From Clostridiales bacterium Firm_04 (GTDB lineage Bacteria > Bacillota > Clostridia > Oscillospirales > Ruminococcaceae), in contig LVAJ01000031.1 of the NCBI GenBank assembly GCA_001603005.1, positions 1 through 64,000 of the forward strand: a stretch of 64,000 nucleotides of DNA. Direction: 5' to 3'. The position numbers were made by a program, and so were the translations under genes. The notes beneath the pieces are model-generated. The model was not told the origin of the DNA and searched no databases. It was given only the letters and a program-made list of their open reading frames with translations. Shown here piece by piece: positions 36,272 to 43,712 of the stretch. Numbering within the stretch: the first letter of the stretch is position 1; every line of letters starts with the position of its first letter.

Positions 36272-37150
36272 TCACCGGTTTTTCTTGTAGTCGCGATGAT
36301 GCAAAATCACATGCATATCCGCATCCTTGAGATTTGCAGAGACCAGCTCGGCAAAGGTCACAGAGCGGTGCTGTCCGCCCGTGCAGCCGAATGCCACAAC
36401 AAGCTGCGGTCTGCCCTCCTGAATATACAGCGGAATCAGGAATCGCAGCATTTGCGTGATTTTCTCGAAATACTCCTGCGATTCCGGCGCCTGCATTACA
36501 TAGTCCTGCACGCATTTTTCCACGCCAGTATGCGATTTCAGTTCTTCGACATAGTAGGGATTCGGCAGGCAGCGCACATCGAACACCAGATCGGCTTCCA
36601 GCGGCGCGCCGTACTTGAACCCGAAGCTCATCACCTGAATCGGCATCGCATCCGTAATGCAATGCAAAAAATGCGTTTTGACCTGCTCTTTGAGCTGCGC
36701 CGCGGTAATCAGCGAGGAATCGAGCAGATAATCCGCCGTTGCGCGGAGCACCTGCAATTCGTCATGCTCAAAGCGGATCGCCTTTTCGAGATCGCCCTCG
36801 AATTTGCGGGACGCGACCGGATGACTTCTGCGATGCGTCCGGAAGCGTTTCAGCAGTACCTCGTCCGATGCTTCCACGCAGAGCATCCGGAAGCGGATCT
36901 CATTGCAGTAGCGTTCGCGCATGGCAAGATACGCCTCTGCCAGTTCGGAATACCGGTGGCAGGAGCGCAGGTCGATGACCGCCGCGGCGCGGGAATAGCG
37001 CCCGCCCTTGTCGAGACAGTGCCGCAGAAACGGCTCCAGCATTTCAAGCGGCAGATTGTCCACCGCGTAATATCCGATATCCTCCAGCGCATCGAGCGCA
37101 CTGGTCTTTCCGGCACCTGCCATGCCGGTCACTAAAATCAGTTCCATCAT
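36272..37150 (-). CDS. rapZ: RNase adapter protein RapZ/YvcJ-type nucleotide-binding protein
   Basis: P-loop protein that binds nucleotides and, in enterobacteria, guides small-RNA decay controlling GlmS; in Bacillus YvcJ affects competence. About 292 residues from 37150. Walker A is VTGMAGAGKTSALDALED at residues about 6-23. FGFKYG and the C-terminal FGCTGGQHRSVTFAE are diagnostic. The start is uncertain: two adjacent ATG codons at 37150/37147 match the family N-terminus but lie far from GGAAGGAT, and an ATG at 37183 is possible. In the hprK-rapZ neighbourhood as in other Firmicutes, though whiA and yvcK are not seen. Confidence 0.93.
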   Translation of the reverse strand: MMELILVTGMAGAGKTSALDALEDIGYYAVDNLPLEMLEPFLRHCLDKGGRYSRAAAVIDLRSCHRYSELAEAYLAMRERYCNEIRFRMLCVEASDEVLLKRFRTHRRSHPVASRKFEGDLEKAIRFEHDELQVLRATADYLLDSSLITAAQLKEQVKTHFLHCITDAMPIQVMSFGFKYGAPLEADLVFDVRCLPNPYYVEELKSHTGVEKCVQDYVMQAPESQEYFEKITQMLRFLIPLYIQEGRPQLVVAFGCTGGQHRSVTFAELVSANLKDADMHVILHHRDYKKNR

Positions 37151-37223
37151 TTGTTTTGCGATATCCTTCCGCACAGCGGGCATCTGCCCGCCGGCTTGCT
37201 TGTATTTTTTCCCGCCGCTGCTG

Positions 37224-37685
37224 TCAGCTTTCGATCTGAAGCTGCGTGCGCATTTTTTCAAATTCCGCGATCAGCGCATCGCCCATGACATAGATCTCAT
37301 CCCGCCACGGGTGCCCGAACAGACCGAACTGCCAGTCTCCGGACAAAAAGAAATGGAAGTCGCCGTCCGGATAATAGCGCGGAAAATAGACATTGACATC
37401 CCGTTCCGCATCGTGATACGAATAATCCGGCGGGATATTCTCCGTCGGGGAAAAGCGGAAACAGTCATGCTGCCAGTCCAGCGCATACATTTTCTCCGGA
37501 CAAAGCCGGCTGAAAATGCCGTTGACGATCTGCTCCTGTTCCGCTGTCCAGTATTGCGTGATCCTGTATTTTTTATGCGGAAGCGGCAGACGCAGCCATT
37601 CGGCGGCAGCGCGGTCAAAGCGGTATTCCGCGTACACCTTGTCCCAGATGCCGAGATATTCAGTTTCATCCAAAATTACACGCAT
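37224..37685 (-). CDS. DUF2716-like hypothetical protein
   Basis: 153 residues, acidic, aromatic-rich, no signal peptide or membrane segment. Sequence such as YPDGDFHFFLSGDWQFGLFGHPW near residues 108-130 (quoted in parts: FHFFLSGDW, FGLFGHPW) recalls the DUF2716 family of Bacillus and relatives; I assign it from memory of the motif. Lies 29 bases after the next entry and ahead of rapZ, so it is inserted into an otherwise conserved operon. Function unknown; some such proteins act as immunity factors in polymorphic-toxin loci, but no toxin is visible here. Confidence 0.7.
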   Translation of the reverse strand: MRVILDETEYLGIWDKVYAEYRFDRAAAEWLRLPLPHKKYRITQYWTAEQEQIVNGIFSRLCPEKMYALDWQHDCFRFSPTENIPPDYSYHDAERDVNVYFPRYYPDGDFHFFLSGDWQFGLFGHPWRDEIYVMGDALIAEFEKMRTQLQIES

Positions 37686-37714
37686 ATTGTTCTCCTGCTG
37701 TGCGGCTTACCGGT

Positions 37715-38635
37715 TCAGGCGAAATTTTTTTCTCTGTCCAGATTCAGCGCGGCATAATGTTCGCTTTCATATTCTGTCGGTTTGAAGCCGAGTTTGAAGC
37801 CGAAGTACGTGAGTCTGCCGTCCGTGACGGTCAGCGCAATACCGTCGTCTGTGTAATCCCATTGGCAGTAACCCTCAAGCGTATATTCGATCTGCCCTTC
37901 CTGTGCCGGCGGTTCAATCACGATCCGGTCTACGGTGAAATAATGCAGCAGATCGTCAGCGGGTGTATCTGCCGTGATGCTTCGCACGGGGCGGGCAGGC
38001 GGAAATTCTTTCTCAAACCGGTCGCCGAGTGTCTGCTGCAACTTTTCGAGAAAATACAGCGCGTGCCGTTTTGCCGCTTCACAGATCTCCCGCAGCAGCC
38101 GGTTCGGCGGATTTGCGGCTTCATCCGTACAGCGGCGAAAAACGTCCTCTCGCACCTTCTCTGCGCTGATATAGATTGTATTGTTAAATGCCGGACTGAA
38201 AAACGGCTCCTTATGATAATTATAGGGCTGCTCCTCCGTCAGATATTCCTGCCAGAGTTCTTCGCCGCGGTACAGATTATCGTTATGCCATGCACCGTCA
38301 CCGGATTCAAGCGTTCCGTTTGTCAGCACTGCAAGCGTGCAGGCAGCCGCAACATAGAAGCTTCTGCCGGCGCCCTCCAGTGCTCTGCTTTCCACGCACC
38401 AGTAAACCTCCGTCATTCCCGCATTTCGGTCTGCAAAAATACGTTCGTCGGCAATGTCGAAGCAGGTGAGCCCCGTGTTCATGGAAATCTGTTCTGTGCT
38501 GCTGACGCGTTCGCCGCAGTGATAGACCTCCAGCGCATCCGGATCAAACGGGAACATTTGTTGCAGCGCATCCAGAAAATCACGGATCGTCACCTCGCGG
38601 TCATTCACGGGATATACATCAAATGTGCGGCTCAC
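37715..38635 (-). CDS. Hypothetical protein sharing a C-terminal domain with the gene at 41.7 kb
   Basis: 306 residues from the GTG at 38635, which has AAAGGAG nine bases upstream; the longer frame runs back through murB and is rejected. No signal peptide. The C-terminal ~180 residues align by eye with the paralogue at 41685-42614: both have an F-x-x-AF opening, a helical stretch ending in FLEK / FMDL, an EFPP motif, and a W-DYTDDG / W-EPEHG strand followed by a DG(R) or DNK turn and Y-G-F or L-GGF. The pattern resembles DUF6985-type domains. N-terminal ~100 residues differ. Sits between murB and the DUF2716-like gene. Confidence 0.7.
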   Translation of the reverse strand: MSRTFDVYPVNDREVTIRDFLDALQQMFPFDPDALEVYHCGERVSSTEQISMNTGLTCFDIADERIFADRNAGMTEVYWCVESRALEGAGRSFYVAAACTLAVLTNGTLESGDGAWHNDNLYRGEELWQEYLTEEQPYNYHKEPFFSPAFNNTIYISAEKVREDVFRRCTDEAANPPNRLLREICEAAKRHALYFLEKLQQTLGDRFEKEFPPARPVRSITADTPADDLLHYFTVDRIVIEPPAQEGQIEYTLEGYCQWDYTDDGIALTVTDGRLTYFGFKLGFKPTEYESEHYAALNLDREKNFA

Positions 38636-38664
38636 TGCAGTCTCCTTTCCGTGTGCCGATCCGG

Positions 38665-39576
38665 TCAGCTGCCGATGATCTCCGGCTCCAGTTCCAGCAC
38701 AAAGCCGGTCTGCGCCTTGACGGTCTCCTGCACATGCGCACAGACTGCCATGACGTCCGCGAAGGTCGCGCCGCCGCGGTTGATGACAAAGCCGGCATGC
38801 TTTTCGCTGACCTGTGCGCCGCCGACGGTATAGCCTTTCAGGCCGCACTCGTCGATCAGCTTGGATGCAAAGCTGCCGGCAGGGCGCTTGAATGTGCTGC
38901 CCGCGCTCGGAAATTCAAGCGGCTGCTTGGATTTTCTGCGCCCGATCAGATCCTGCATTTTCGCGCGGATCTCATCGCGGCTGCCTTCTTCCAGCATGAC
39001 GGATACGGTCAGCACCGTCCATTTTTTCTCCATGAGGATGCTGTGGCGGTAGCTGAGTCCGAGTTCGTCTGCGGGAACTGTGCGGATCTCGCCTGCATCG
39101 TCCAGCAAGGTCACGGAGAGCAGGATCTGCGAAAATTCGCCGTCATAGGCGCCCGCATTCATGTACACAGCGCCGCCGACCGAGCCGGGGATGCCGTAGG
39201 CAAATTCGAGACCGGTCAGACAGTGGTCGAGCGCAAACTGACAGAGCTTTTGCAGCGTGACGCCCGCGCCGCAGGTGACGATGCCGTCATCGCAGCGGAT
39301 CTCATCGGCAAGCGCGCCGCCGAGTTTCACGATCACGCCGTCAAAGCCCTCGTCCGGCGCGAGCAGATTGCTGCCGCGTCCGATCAGAAAATACGGGATC
39401 TGCTCTGCACGCAGATACGAAAAAACAGTTTTTGCAGCCGCCTCATTCGGCAGCGTGACCAGCGCGGCACAGCACCCGCCGATCTTGAACGTTGTCAGCG
39501 CGGAGAGCGGAACCTGCTGCTCCAGCACAGCGCCCGCCTGCGCACAGACGGCAGTCAGTTTTGCAATATCGTTCAT
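38665..39576 (-). CDS. murB: UDP-N-acetylenolpyruvoylglucosamine reductase
   Basis: FAD enzyme completing UDP-N-acetylmuramate for peptidoglycan. 303 residues from ATG 39576 behind GGAAAGGA. LSALTTFKIGG near residue 20 and LIGRGSNLLAPDEGFDGVIV near 65 mark the FAD domain; GLEFAYGIPGSVGGAVYMNAGAYDGE (quoted in parts: GIPGSVGGAVYMNAG) carries catalytic tyrosine and glycine-rich elements, and PSAGSTFKRP with the active-site Ser follows. Type II MurB (lacking an insertion) by length. Follows the PHP gene after a 207-base gap holding a repeat. Confidence 0.97.
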   Translation of the reverse strand: MNDIAKLTAVCAQAGAVLEQQVPLSALTTFKIGGCCAALVTLPNEAAAKTVFSYLRAEQIPYFLIGRGSNLLAPDEGFDGVIVKLGGALADEIRCDDGIVTCGAGVTLQKLCQFALDHCLTGLEFAYGIPGSVGGAVYMNAGAYDGEFSQILLSVTLLDDAGEIRTVPADELGLSYRHSILMEKKWTVLTVSVMLEEGSRDEIRAKMQDLIGRRKSKQPLEFPSAGSTFKRPAGSFASKLIDECGLKGYTVGGAQVSEKHAGFVINRGGATFADVMAVCAHVQETVKAQTGFVLELEPEIIGS

Positions 39577-39623
39577 GAGAAATCCTTTCCTGTTCTGTTG
39601 TTTGCCATGAAGGAAACGCTGAT

Positions 39624-39704
39624 GCAATCGGTATCTCCGATGGATTAAAAATGGGGCGCTGCCCCATACCCCGCCAACGGGACATTGTCCCTTTGGAATC
39701 CCGC
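39624..39704 (-). repeat. Dispersed repeat, module D, copy 2
   Basis: Inverted relative to the lon-leader copy. GCGGGATTCCA and ATCCATCGGAGATACCG are shared. The interior retains two hairpins, GGGACATTGTCCC-like and GGGGCGCTGCCCC, better preserved than at lon. Confidence 0.75.
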
Positions 39705-39783
39705 TTTTCGGAAATGATAGAAAATACATGCTTTTTCTATCACATCTTAAAAATCCGCCGGAGACACTTTATTCAGCGATTCC

Positions 39784-40542
39784 TTAGTCCGGTGCGTCTG
39801 CATCATTACGGAACACGATGCCGCGTTTTTTCTCTGCCAGCTCCATGATGCGTTCCGCATCAAGATTGACGATCAGATGCCGCGGAAAATCGAGATCGGA
39901 AAGCAGACGGGACGCGATCGGCGTTTTTCCGACCAGTCCCGCATAATGCGCATCGGTATTCAAAACAATCGGTATTTCGTATTTTTTGCAGATCGCATAA
40001 ACGGTCTTTGCATTTTGGAGCGCGCCTTTTTTCCATTGCAGCGAGCTCTCGTTGATCTCGACAAGCTTGCCCGCTTCCTTGAACAGCTTCAGCACCGGCT
40101 CGTAATCGAACGGGAACATATCCGTTGTCGGATGCCCGATGACATCGACGAGCGGATTGTCGCAGAGCATGCGGTAGCCCTGTGTGACCAGCGCGGGCGC
40201 GGGTTCAAAATTGATGCAGGATGTATGATAGGACGCGACCACCCATTCGCAGAACGAGAGCTCGTGTTCGTCCATATCGAGTCTGCCGTATTCGTCGATG
40301 ATATTCGCCTCGACGCCTTTCAGAAGCCAGACGCCGTTTATCATCCGCGGCAGGATCTTATAGTTATGGAAATGCCAGACATGCGGGGAATCGGGTGCTG
40401 CGGGCCCGTGGTCGGTGATGCCGAGCAGCTGCAAGCCGGTTTCGGCAGCGGCTGCCGCCATTTCTGCGACGGTCGAATAGGCATGCGTGGACGCGATGGT
40501 ATGCGTGTGCACATCGGCACGGATCTTGATTTCGTTCAGCAT
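39784..40542 (-). CDS. PHP-domain phosphoesterase (YcdX-like)
   Basis: 252 residues. Metal-ligand motifs are DVHTHTIASTHAYST at residues about 8-22, GITDHGP about 38, H in VASYHTS, HPTTD about 133 and NTDAHY about 190, the set of the polymerase-and-histidinol-phosphatase superfamily. Start at 40542 behind GAGGTGGAT, eight bases after the hprK stop. Function by family is a hydrolase of phosphate or nucleotide substrates; the exact substrate is unknown. Confidence 0.85.
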   Translation of the reverse strand: MLNEIKIRADVHTHTIASTHAYSTVAEMAAAAAETGLQLLGITDHGPAAPDSPHVWHFHNYKILPRMINGVWLLKGVEANIIDEYGRLDMDEHELSFCEWVVASYHTSCINFEPAPALVTQGYRMLCDNPLVDVIGHPTTDMFPFDYEPVLKLFKEAGKLVEINESSLQWKKGALQNAKTVYAICKKYEIPIVLNTDAHYAGLVGKTPIASRLLSDLDFPRHLIVNLDAERIMELAEKKRGIVFRNDADAPD

Positions 40543-40549
40543 ATCCACC

Positions 40550-41512
40550 TCAGAACGCATCGAAATCCTTGATGATTTCTTTGCCCTGCATGGATTCCAG
40601 ACCGAGATTGTGCAGCAGTTCCTCGGTCGCATTATAGCCCATTTTCTTCTGACGGCTGTTCATTGCGGCGACTTCCATGATGACCGCGGTATTTCTGCCC
40701 GGCTTGACCGGAATGGTCATGGACGGCACCTTGACGCCGAGGATATTGGCGTATTCCTCATCGACGCCCATGCGGTCGTAATCCTTCGTGGAATCCCACG
40801 GCTCCAGCTCGATGATCAGGTCGATCTCCTGCTGCAGCTTGACTGCGCCCATGCCGAACAGTCTGCGGACATTGATGATGCCGATGCCGCGCAGTTCGAG
40901 GAAGTGGCGGATATTTTCGGGCGATGTGCCGACCAGATTCGTATTGGAGACCTTGCGCAGCTCGACGGCATCGTCCGCGACCAGACGGTGACCGCGCTTG
41001 ACCAGCTCGATCGCGCATTCGGATTTTCCGACGCCGCTCTCACCGGTGATGAAGATGCCTTCGCCGTAGATCTCAATGAGGACGCCGTGTCTGGTGACGC
41101 GCGGCGCGAGGTGCAGGTTCAGGAACGAGAGCAGGTTCGACGTAAAATGCGAGGTCGATTCTGCTGTCCGGAGCACCGGCACGGCATATTTCTGCGCGAG
41201 CGTGAGCATTTCGGCAAAGCAGGGCAGACCGCGGCTCAGGCACAGGCATTTGATATGCTGTGCGAACAGTGCGGTCAGGTGCTCGACGCGCTCCTTTTCG
41301 TCGATCGTGGAGAGATAGGCAAACTCCATTTTTCCGATGATCTGGATGCGCTCCGGATTGAAATATTCGTAAAAGCCCATGAGCTGCAAGCCCGGACGGG
41401 TGATATCATTTTCAGAGATCAGAATGTCGTTCGGATCGCCGGGGCAATAGACCACCTCAAGCCGGAACTCATCAATGATCTGTTTCAGCGTCACGGTAAA
41501 GCGTTCAGCCAT
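40550..41512 (-). CDS. hprK: HPr kinase/phosphorylase
   Basis: Bifunctional enzyme phosphorylating and dephosphorylating Ser46 of HPr, the switch for CcpA-type carbon catabolite control. 320 residues. P-loop GESGVGKSECAIEL at about 157-170, then RLVADDAVEL; the second signature with RGIGIINVRRLFG near 202 covers the family capping loop. Start at 41512 behind AGGAGGCAGC; the open frame is longer but carries no ribosome site. First gene of the murB-rapZ-birA group, with its own promoter. Its presence implies a Ser-HPr/CcpA regulatory circuit in this organism. Confidence 0.97.
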   Translation of the reverse strand: MAERFTVTLKQIIDEFRLEVVYCPGDPNDILISENDITRPGLQLMGFYEYFNPERIQIIGKMEFAYLSTIDEKERVEHLTALFAQHIKCLCLSRGLPCFAEMLTLAQKYAVPVLRTAESTSHFTSNLLSFLNLHLAPRVTRHGVLIEIYGEGIFITGESGVGKSECAIELVKRGHRLVADDAVELRKVSNTNLVGTSPENIRHFLELRGIGIINVRRLFGMGAVKLQQEIDLIIELEPWDSTKDYDRMGVDEEYANILGVKVPSMTIPVKPGRNTAVIMEVAAMNSRQKKMGYNATEELLHNLGLESMQGKEIIKDFDAF

Positions 41513-41549
41513 AATGCTGCCTCCTTTGAAAGATATGATGTAATACGTT

Positions 41550-41578
41550 ATTATACCACAAATTCCGGAAAATTGCAA
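41550..41578 (-). promoter_or_regulatory. Promoter of hprK
   Basis: Minus-strand TTGCAA, 17-base spacer, TATAAT, with TTGTGG before the -10. Confidence 0.85.
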
Positions 41579-41633
41579 GCGTTCTGTATAAATTTCACAA
41601 AAAGTCATAATCGCGTGCAAAAGCATCTCTGAC

Positions 41634-41673
41634 GCAAAAACGCCCGAAGACAGGTTTTCGCTGCCTTCGGGCG
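41634..41673 (-). terminator. Terminator of the lipoprotein/paralogue pair
   Basis: Minus-strand CGCCCGAAG...CTTCGGGCG stem with inner GCAG/CTGT pairing, then TTTTTGCG. Confidence 0.85.
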
Positions 41674-41684
41674 GGTGTATCCGA

Positions 41685-42614
41685 TTATGCCTGCGGGATG
41701 CCGTTCACAAAGTTCCATTCGTCGTCCGGATCGTAGTCCCGCCACGGGGAATTGCCGTCGAAGCCGCCGAGGTACAGCACCTTGTTATCGCGGATGCAGA
41801 TTTCCAGACCGTGCTCCGGTTCCCAATCCACGCCGCCGGTGAGCCGGTATGCCGTAACGGATTCGTCCTCCGGCGTTTCAATGATCGCCTCATGAATGCC
41901 GAAATACGGCTCCATTTCCATTGCCGGCGTATCCGGCGTGACAGGCGGAAATTCGCTCGGATCATACTGATCGCCTGCCGATTCTTTGCAAAGATCCATG
42001 AAAAACAGGCAGTATTTTTTCGCCGCCTCCATGATGACCTGCACCATGCTGTCCGGCATCTGTTTCAGATGCGCCTCGCAGCGCTTCACAAATTCCGGAC
42101 TGACCGACTCATTCTTCACATTGAACCGGATCTCCGAACGGAACGCCTCGCTGTAAAAGGGCGGCGGGGTGAGGCTTGCAAGCTGATCCGCTTTCTGCTG
42201 ATCCTGCGCCTGTAACTGCTGTTTCAGCTGTTCCAAGCGCGGATCGGTCATGCCGTCTTCAATGACCGCGGTGAGCAGATATTGATTGCGGTAACGGTTC
42301 TGCATCTTTTCATCTTCGGAAGCAGCCGTATATGTCCGTGCTTTGACATGATAAATGCTGTGCTTCACAAAATTGCCGAAGCGATGCGGATTCGGCATCA
42401 GAAATTTGAGAAAGCCGGCATGTGCAGAGAGCACACCGGATGCAAGGTCAAGCACGGCGGCAAATTCCGCATCCGTGTACAGACTGCCGCCTGCTTTGGG
42501 CAGTCCGCCGAAGTCCGCATGCGCGATCAGAACAAGCAGTTCCCGTTCCTCCGCCGCAAAGTTTGCGGCGATTTCCTCAAAATCCGCTCCGGATACGATC
42601 AGTTCCAATGCCAT
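41685..42614 (-). CDS. Hypothetical protein, paralogue of the gene at 37.7 kb (DUF6985-like C-terminus)
   Basis: 309 residues from ATG 42614 behind GCAGGAGGACAG; an ATG at 42632 is in frame but lacks spacing. The N-terminal ~120 residues are unrecognised and helical. A linker rich in Gln, Leu and Lys (LEQLKQQLQAQDQQK) near 150 precedes the shared C-terminal domain (about 165-300) with FNVKNESVSPEF, EFPPVTPDTPA, and WEPEHGLEICIRDNKVLYLGG. No signal peptide, so cytoplasmic. It lies 33 bases after the lipoprotein gene and is probably co-transcribed with it. Confidence 0.7.
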   Translation of the reverse strand: MALELIVSGADFEEIAANFAAEERELLVLIAHADFGGLPKAGGSLYTDAEFAAVLDLASGVLSAHAGFLKFLMPNPHRFGNFVKHSIYHVKARTYTAASEDEKMQNRYRNQYLLTAVIEDGMTDPRLEQLKQQLQAQDQQKADQLASLTPPPFYSEAFRSEIRFNVKNESVSPEFVKRCEAHLKQMPDSMVQVIMEAAKKYCLFFMDLCKESAGDQYDPSEFPPVTPDTPAMEMEPYFGIHEAIIETPEDESVTAYRLTGGVDWEPEHGLEICIRDNKVLYLGGFDGNSPWRDYDPDDEWNFVNGIPQA

Positions 42615-42647
42615 GCCGCTGTCCTCCTGCATTCAGTCTGTTTTTTG

Positions 42648-43535
42648 TTATTCAGCCGCAGATTCCTCCGCAGGTGCTTCCTCCGCACCCTCCGCTGCAC
42701 CGCCTGCGTGCACCGGAATGGAGTTGCCGTCCTTATCGAAGAACGTGATATTGTCGATGTAGAAATCGACGTCATTTTTCTGTCCCCAGCGCATGATGAC
42801 GAGCGTGGTGCCCTCATCGTTTTCGGCATAGCCGTTCGCGGGGATCCGGTTTGCAGGCACATCGGTCTCAACACGCCATGTGTGCTCCGGAAAGTCCCAG
42901 TCGTCGAGCTTGAACTCGTAGTGCGTTGCCCAAGTGTTCTGAATGGTATTGCCGTCGGCATCGGTGCCCTTTTCCGAGGCGAGATTGCCGGCGAGTGCGC
43001 CGAGGAAGTTGCCGACCACGACCGATTCCGTGCCGTCGTCATGCTGCCATGCCTCATTTGCAATGCAGGTGAAATCCACGCTGATATGCCCGATCTTGCC
43101 GACATTTTCCGTGCCGATCATCTCCGGCAGATTGAACACGATCTTCGGGACGCCGTAGTCCTCTGCGGGATCATCGCGCAGCACATGGACTTTCAGCTTT
43201 TTGTCGCCGTCGAGATCCGCGATCGAGAGCTCGACATCGGCTTCATCATTGCCGCCCTTCATCTGGTGACCGGAATGCATGTCGCCGTCCTCAAAGGTGA
43301 TCGCATTGGCATCGACCGTGCCGACATCTCTGGTCGGCGGCTCCTTCGGCTCCTCCTCGGACGATTCCGCTGCGGATTCTTCGGAAGATTCTGCTTCGGA
43401 CGATTCCTCTGCGGAAGATTCGGCAGCGGATTCAGACGATGACGATGCGGACGAGCCGTCTGCCGGTGCAGCGGTACAGCCGCAGAGCGACACAGCCGCC
43501 AGCATCGCGAGCGTGACGATCAGTTTTCTTTTCAT
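42648..43535 (-). CDS. Lipoprotein with Ser/Glu linker and possible carbohydrate-binding-like domain
   Basis: 295 residues. Lipobox is LCGC with Cys19. Residues about 25-63 are almost pure Ser, Glu and Ala, a typical surface-lipoprotein spacer. The globular part (65-275) contains sandwich-like strands including DFPEHTWRVETDVPANRIP and FYIDNITFFDKDGN, the last resembling ends of CBM-type modules. An Ala/Glu tail follows. No catalytic motif. May be co-transcribed with the downstream unknown gene. Function unknown; surface binding is inference. Confidence 0.75.
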   Translation of the reverse strand: MKRKLIVTLAMLAAVSLCGCTAAPADGSSASSSSESAAESSAEESSEAESSEESAAESSEEEPKEPPTRDVGTVDANAITFEDGDMHSGHQMKGGNDEADVELSIADLDGDKKLKVHVLRDDPAEDYGVPKIVFNLPEMIGTENVGKIGHISVDFTCIANEAWQHDDGTESVVVGNFLGALAGNLASEKGTDADGNTIQNTWATHYEFKLDDWDFPEHTWRVETDVPANRIPANGYAENDEGTTLVIMRWGQKNDVDFYIDNITFFDKDGNSIPVHAGGAAEGAEEAPAEESAAE

Positions 43536-43633
43536 AACGGTATCCTCCCCGTAGTAGTTTCGGTATCAGCCGGCATGCACCGGCAAATCCATTATAGCAT
43601 GTTTACTTTCGGAAATCCATGCACAGGGTTGCC

Positions 43634-43672
43634 AAAAATTGCGATGCGTTCCGGATGGTTCTCCGGCGCAAT
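43634..43672 (-). terminator. Probable terminator of mfd
   Basis: Minus-strand ATTGCG pairs with CGCAAT, closing an inner CCGG...CCGG stem, followed by TTTTTGG. Confidence 0.65.
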
Positions 43673-43712
43673 CGACAAAAAGCAACAGTTCAGCGCTGAA
43701 TGACCGGAATAT

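Noticed and set aside
43592-43597. Promoter of the 42.6-kb lipoprotein gene
   Set aside because: There is a minus-strand TATAAT but no acceptable -35 hexamer at 16-18 bases, so it is not listed.
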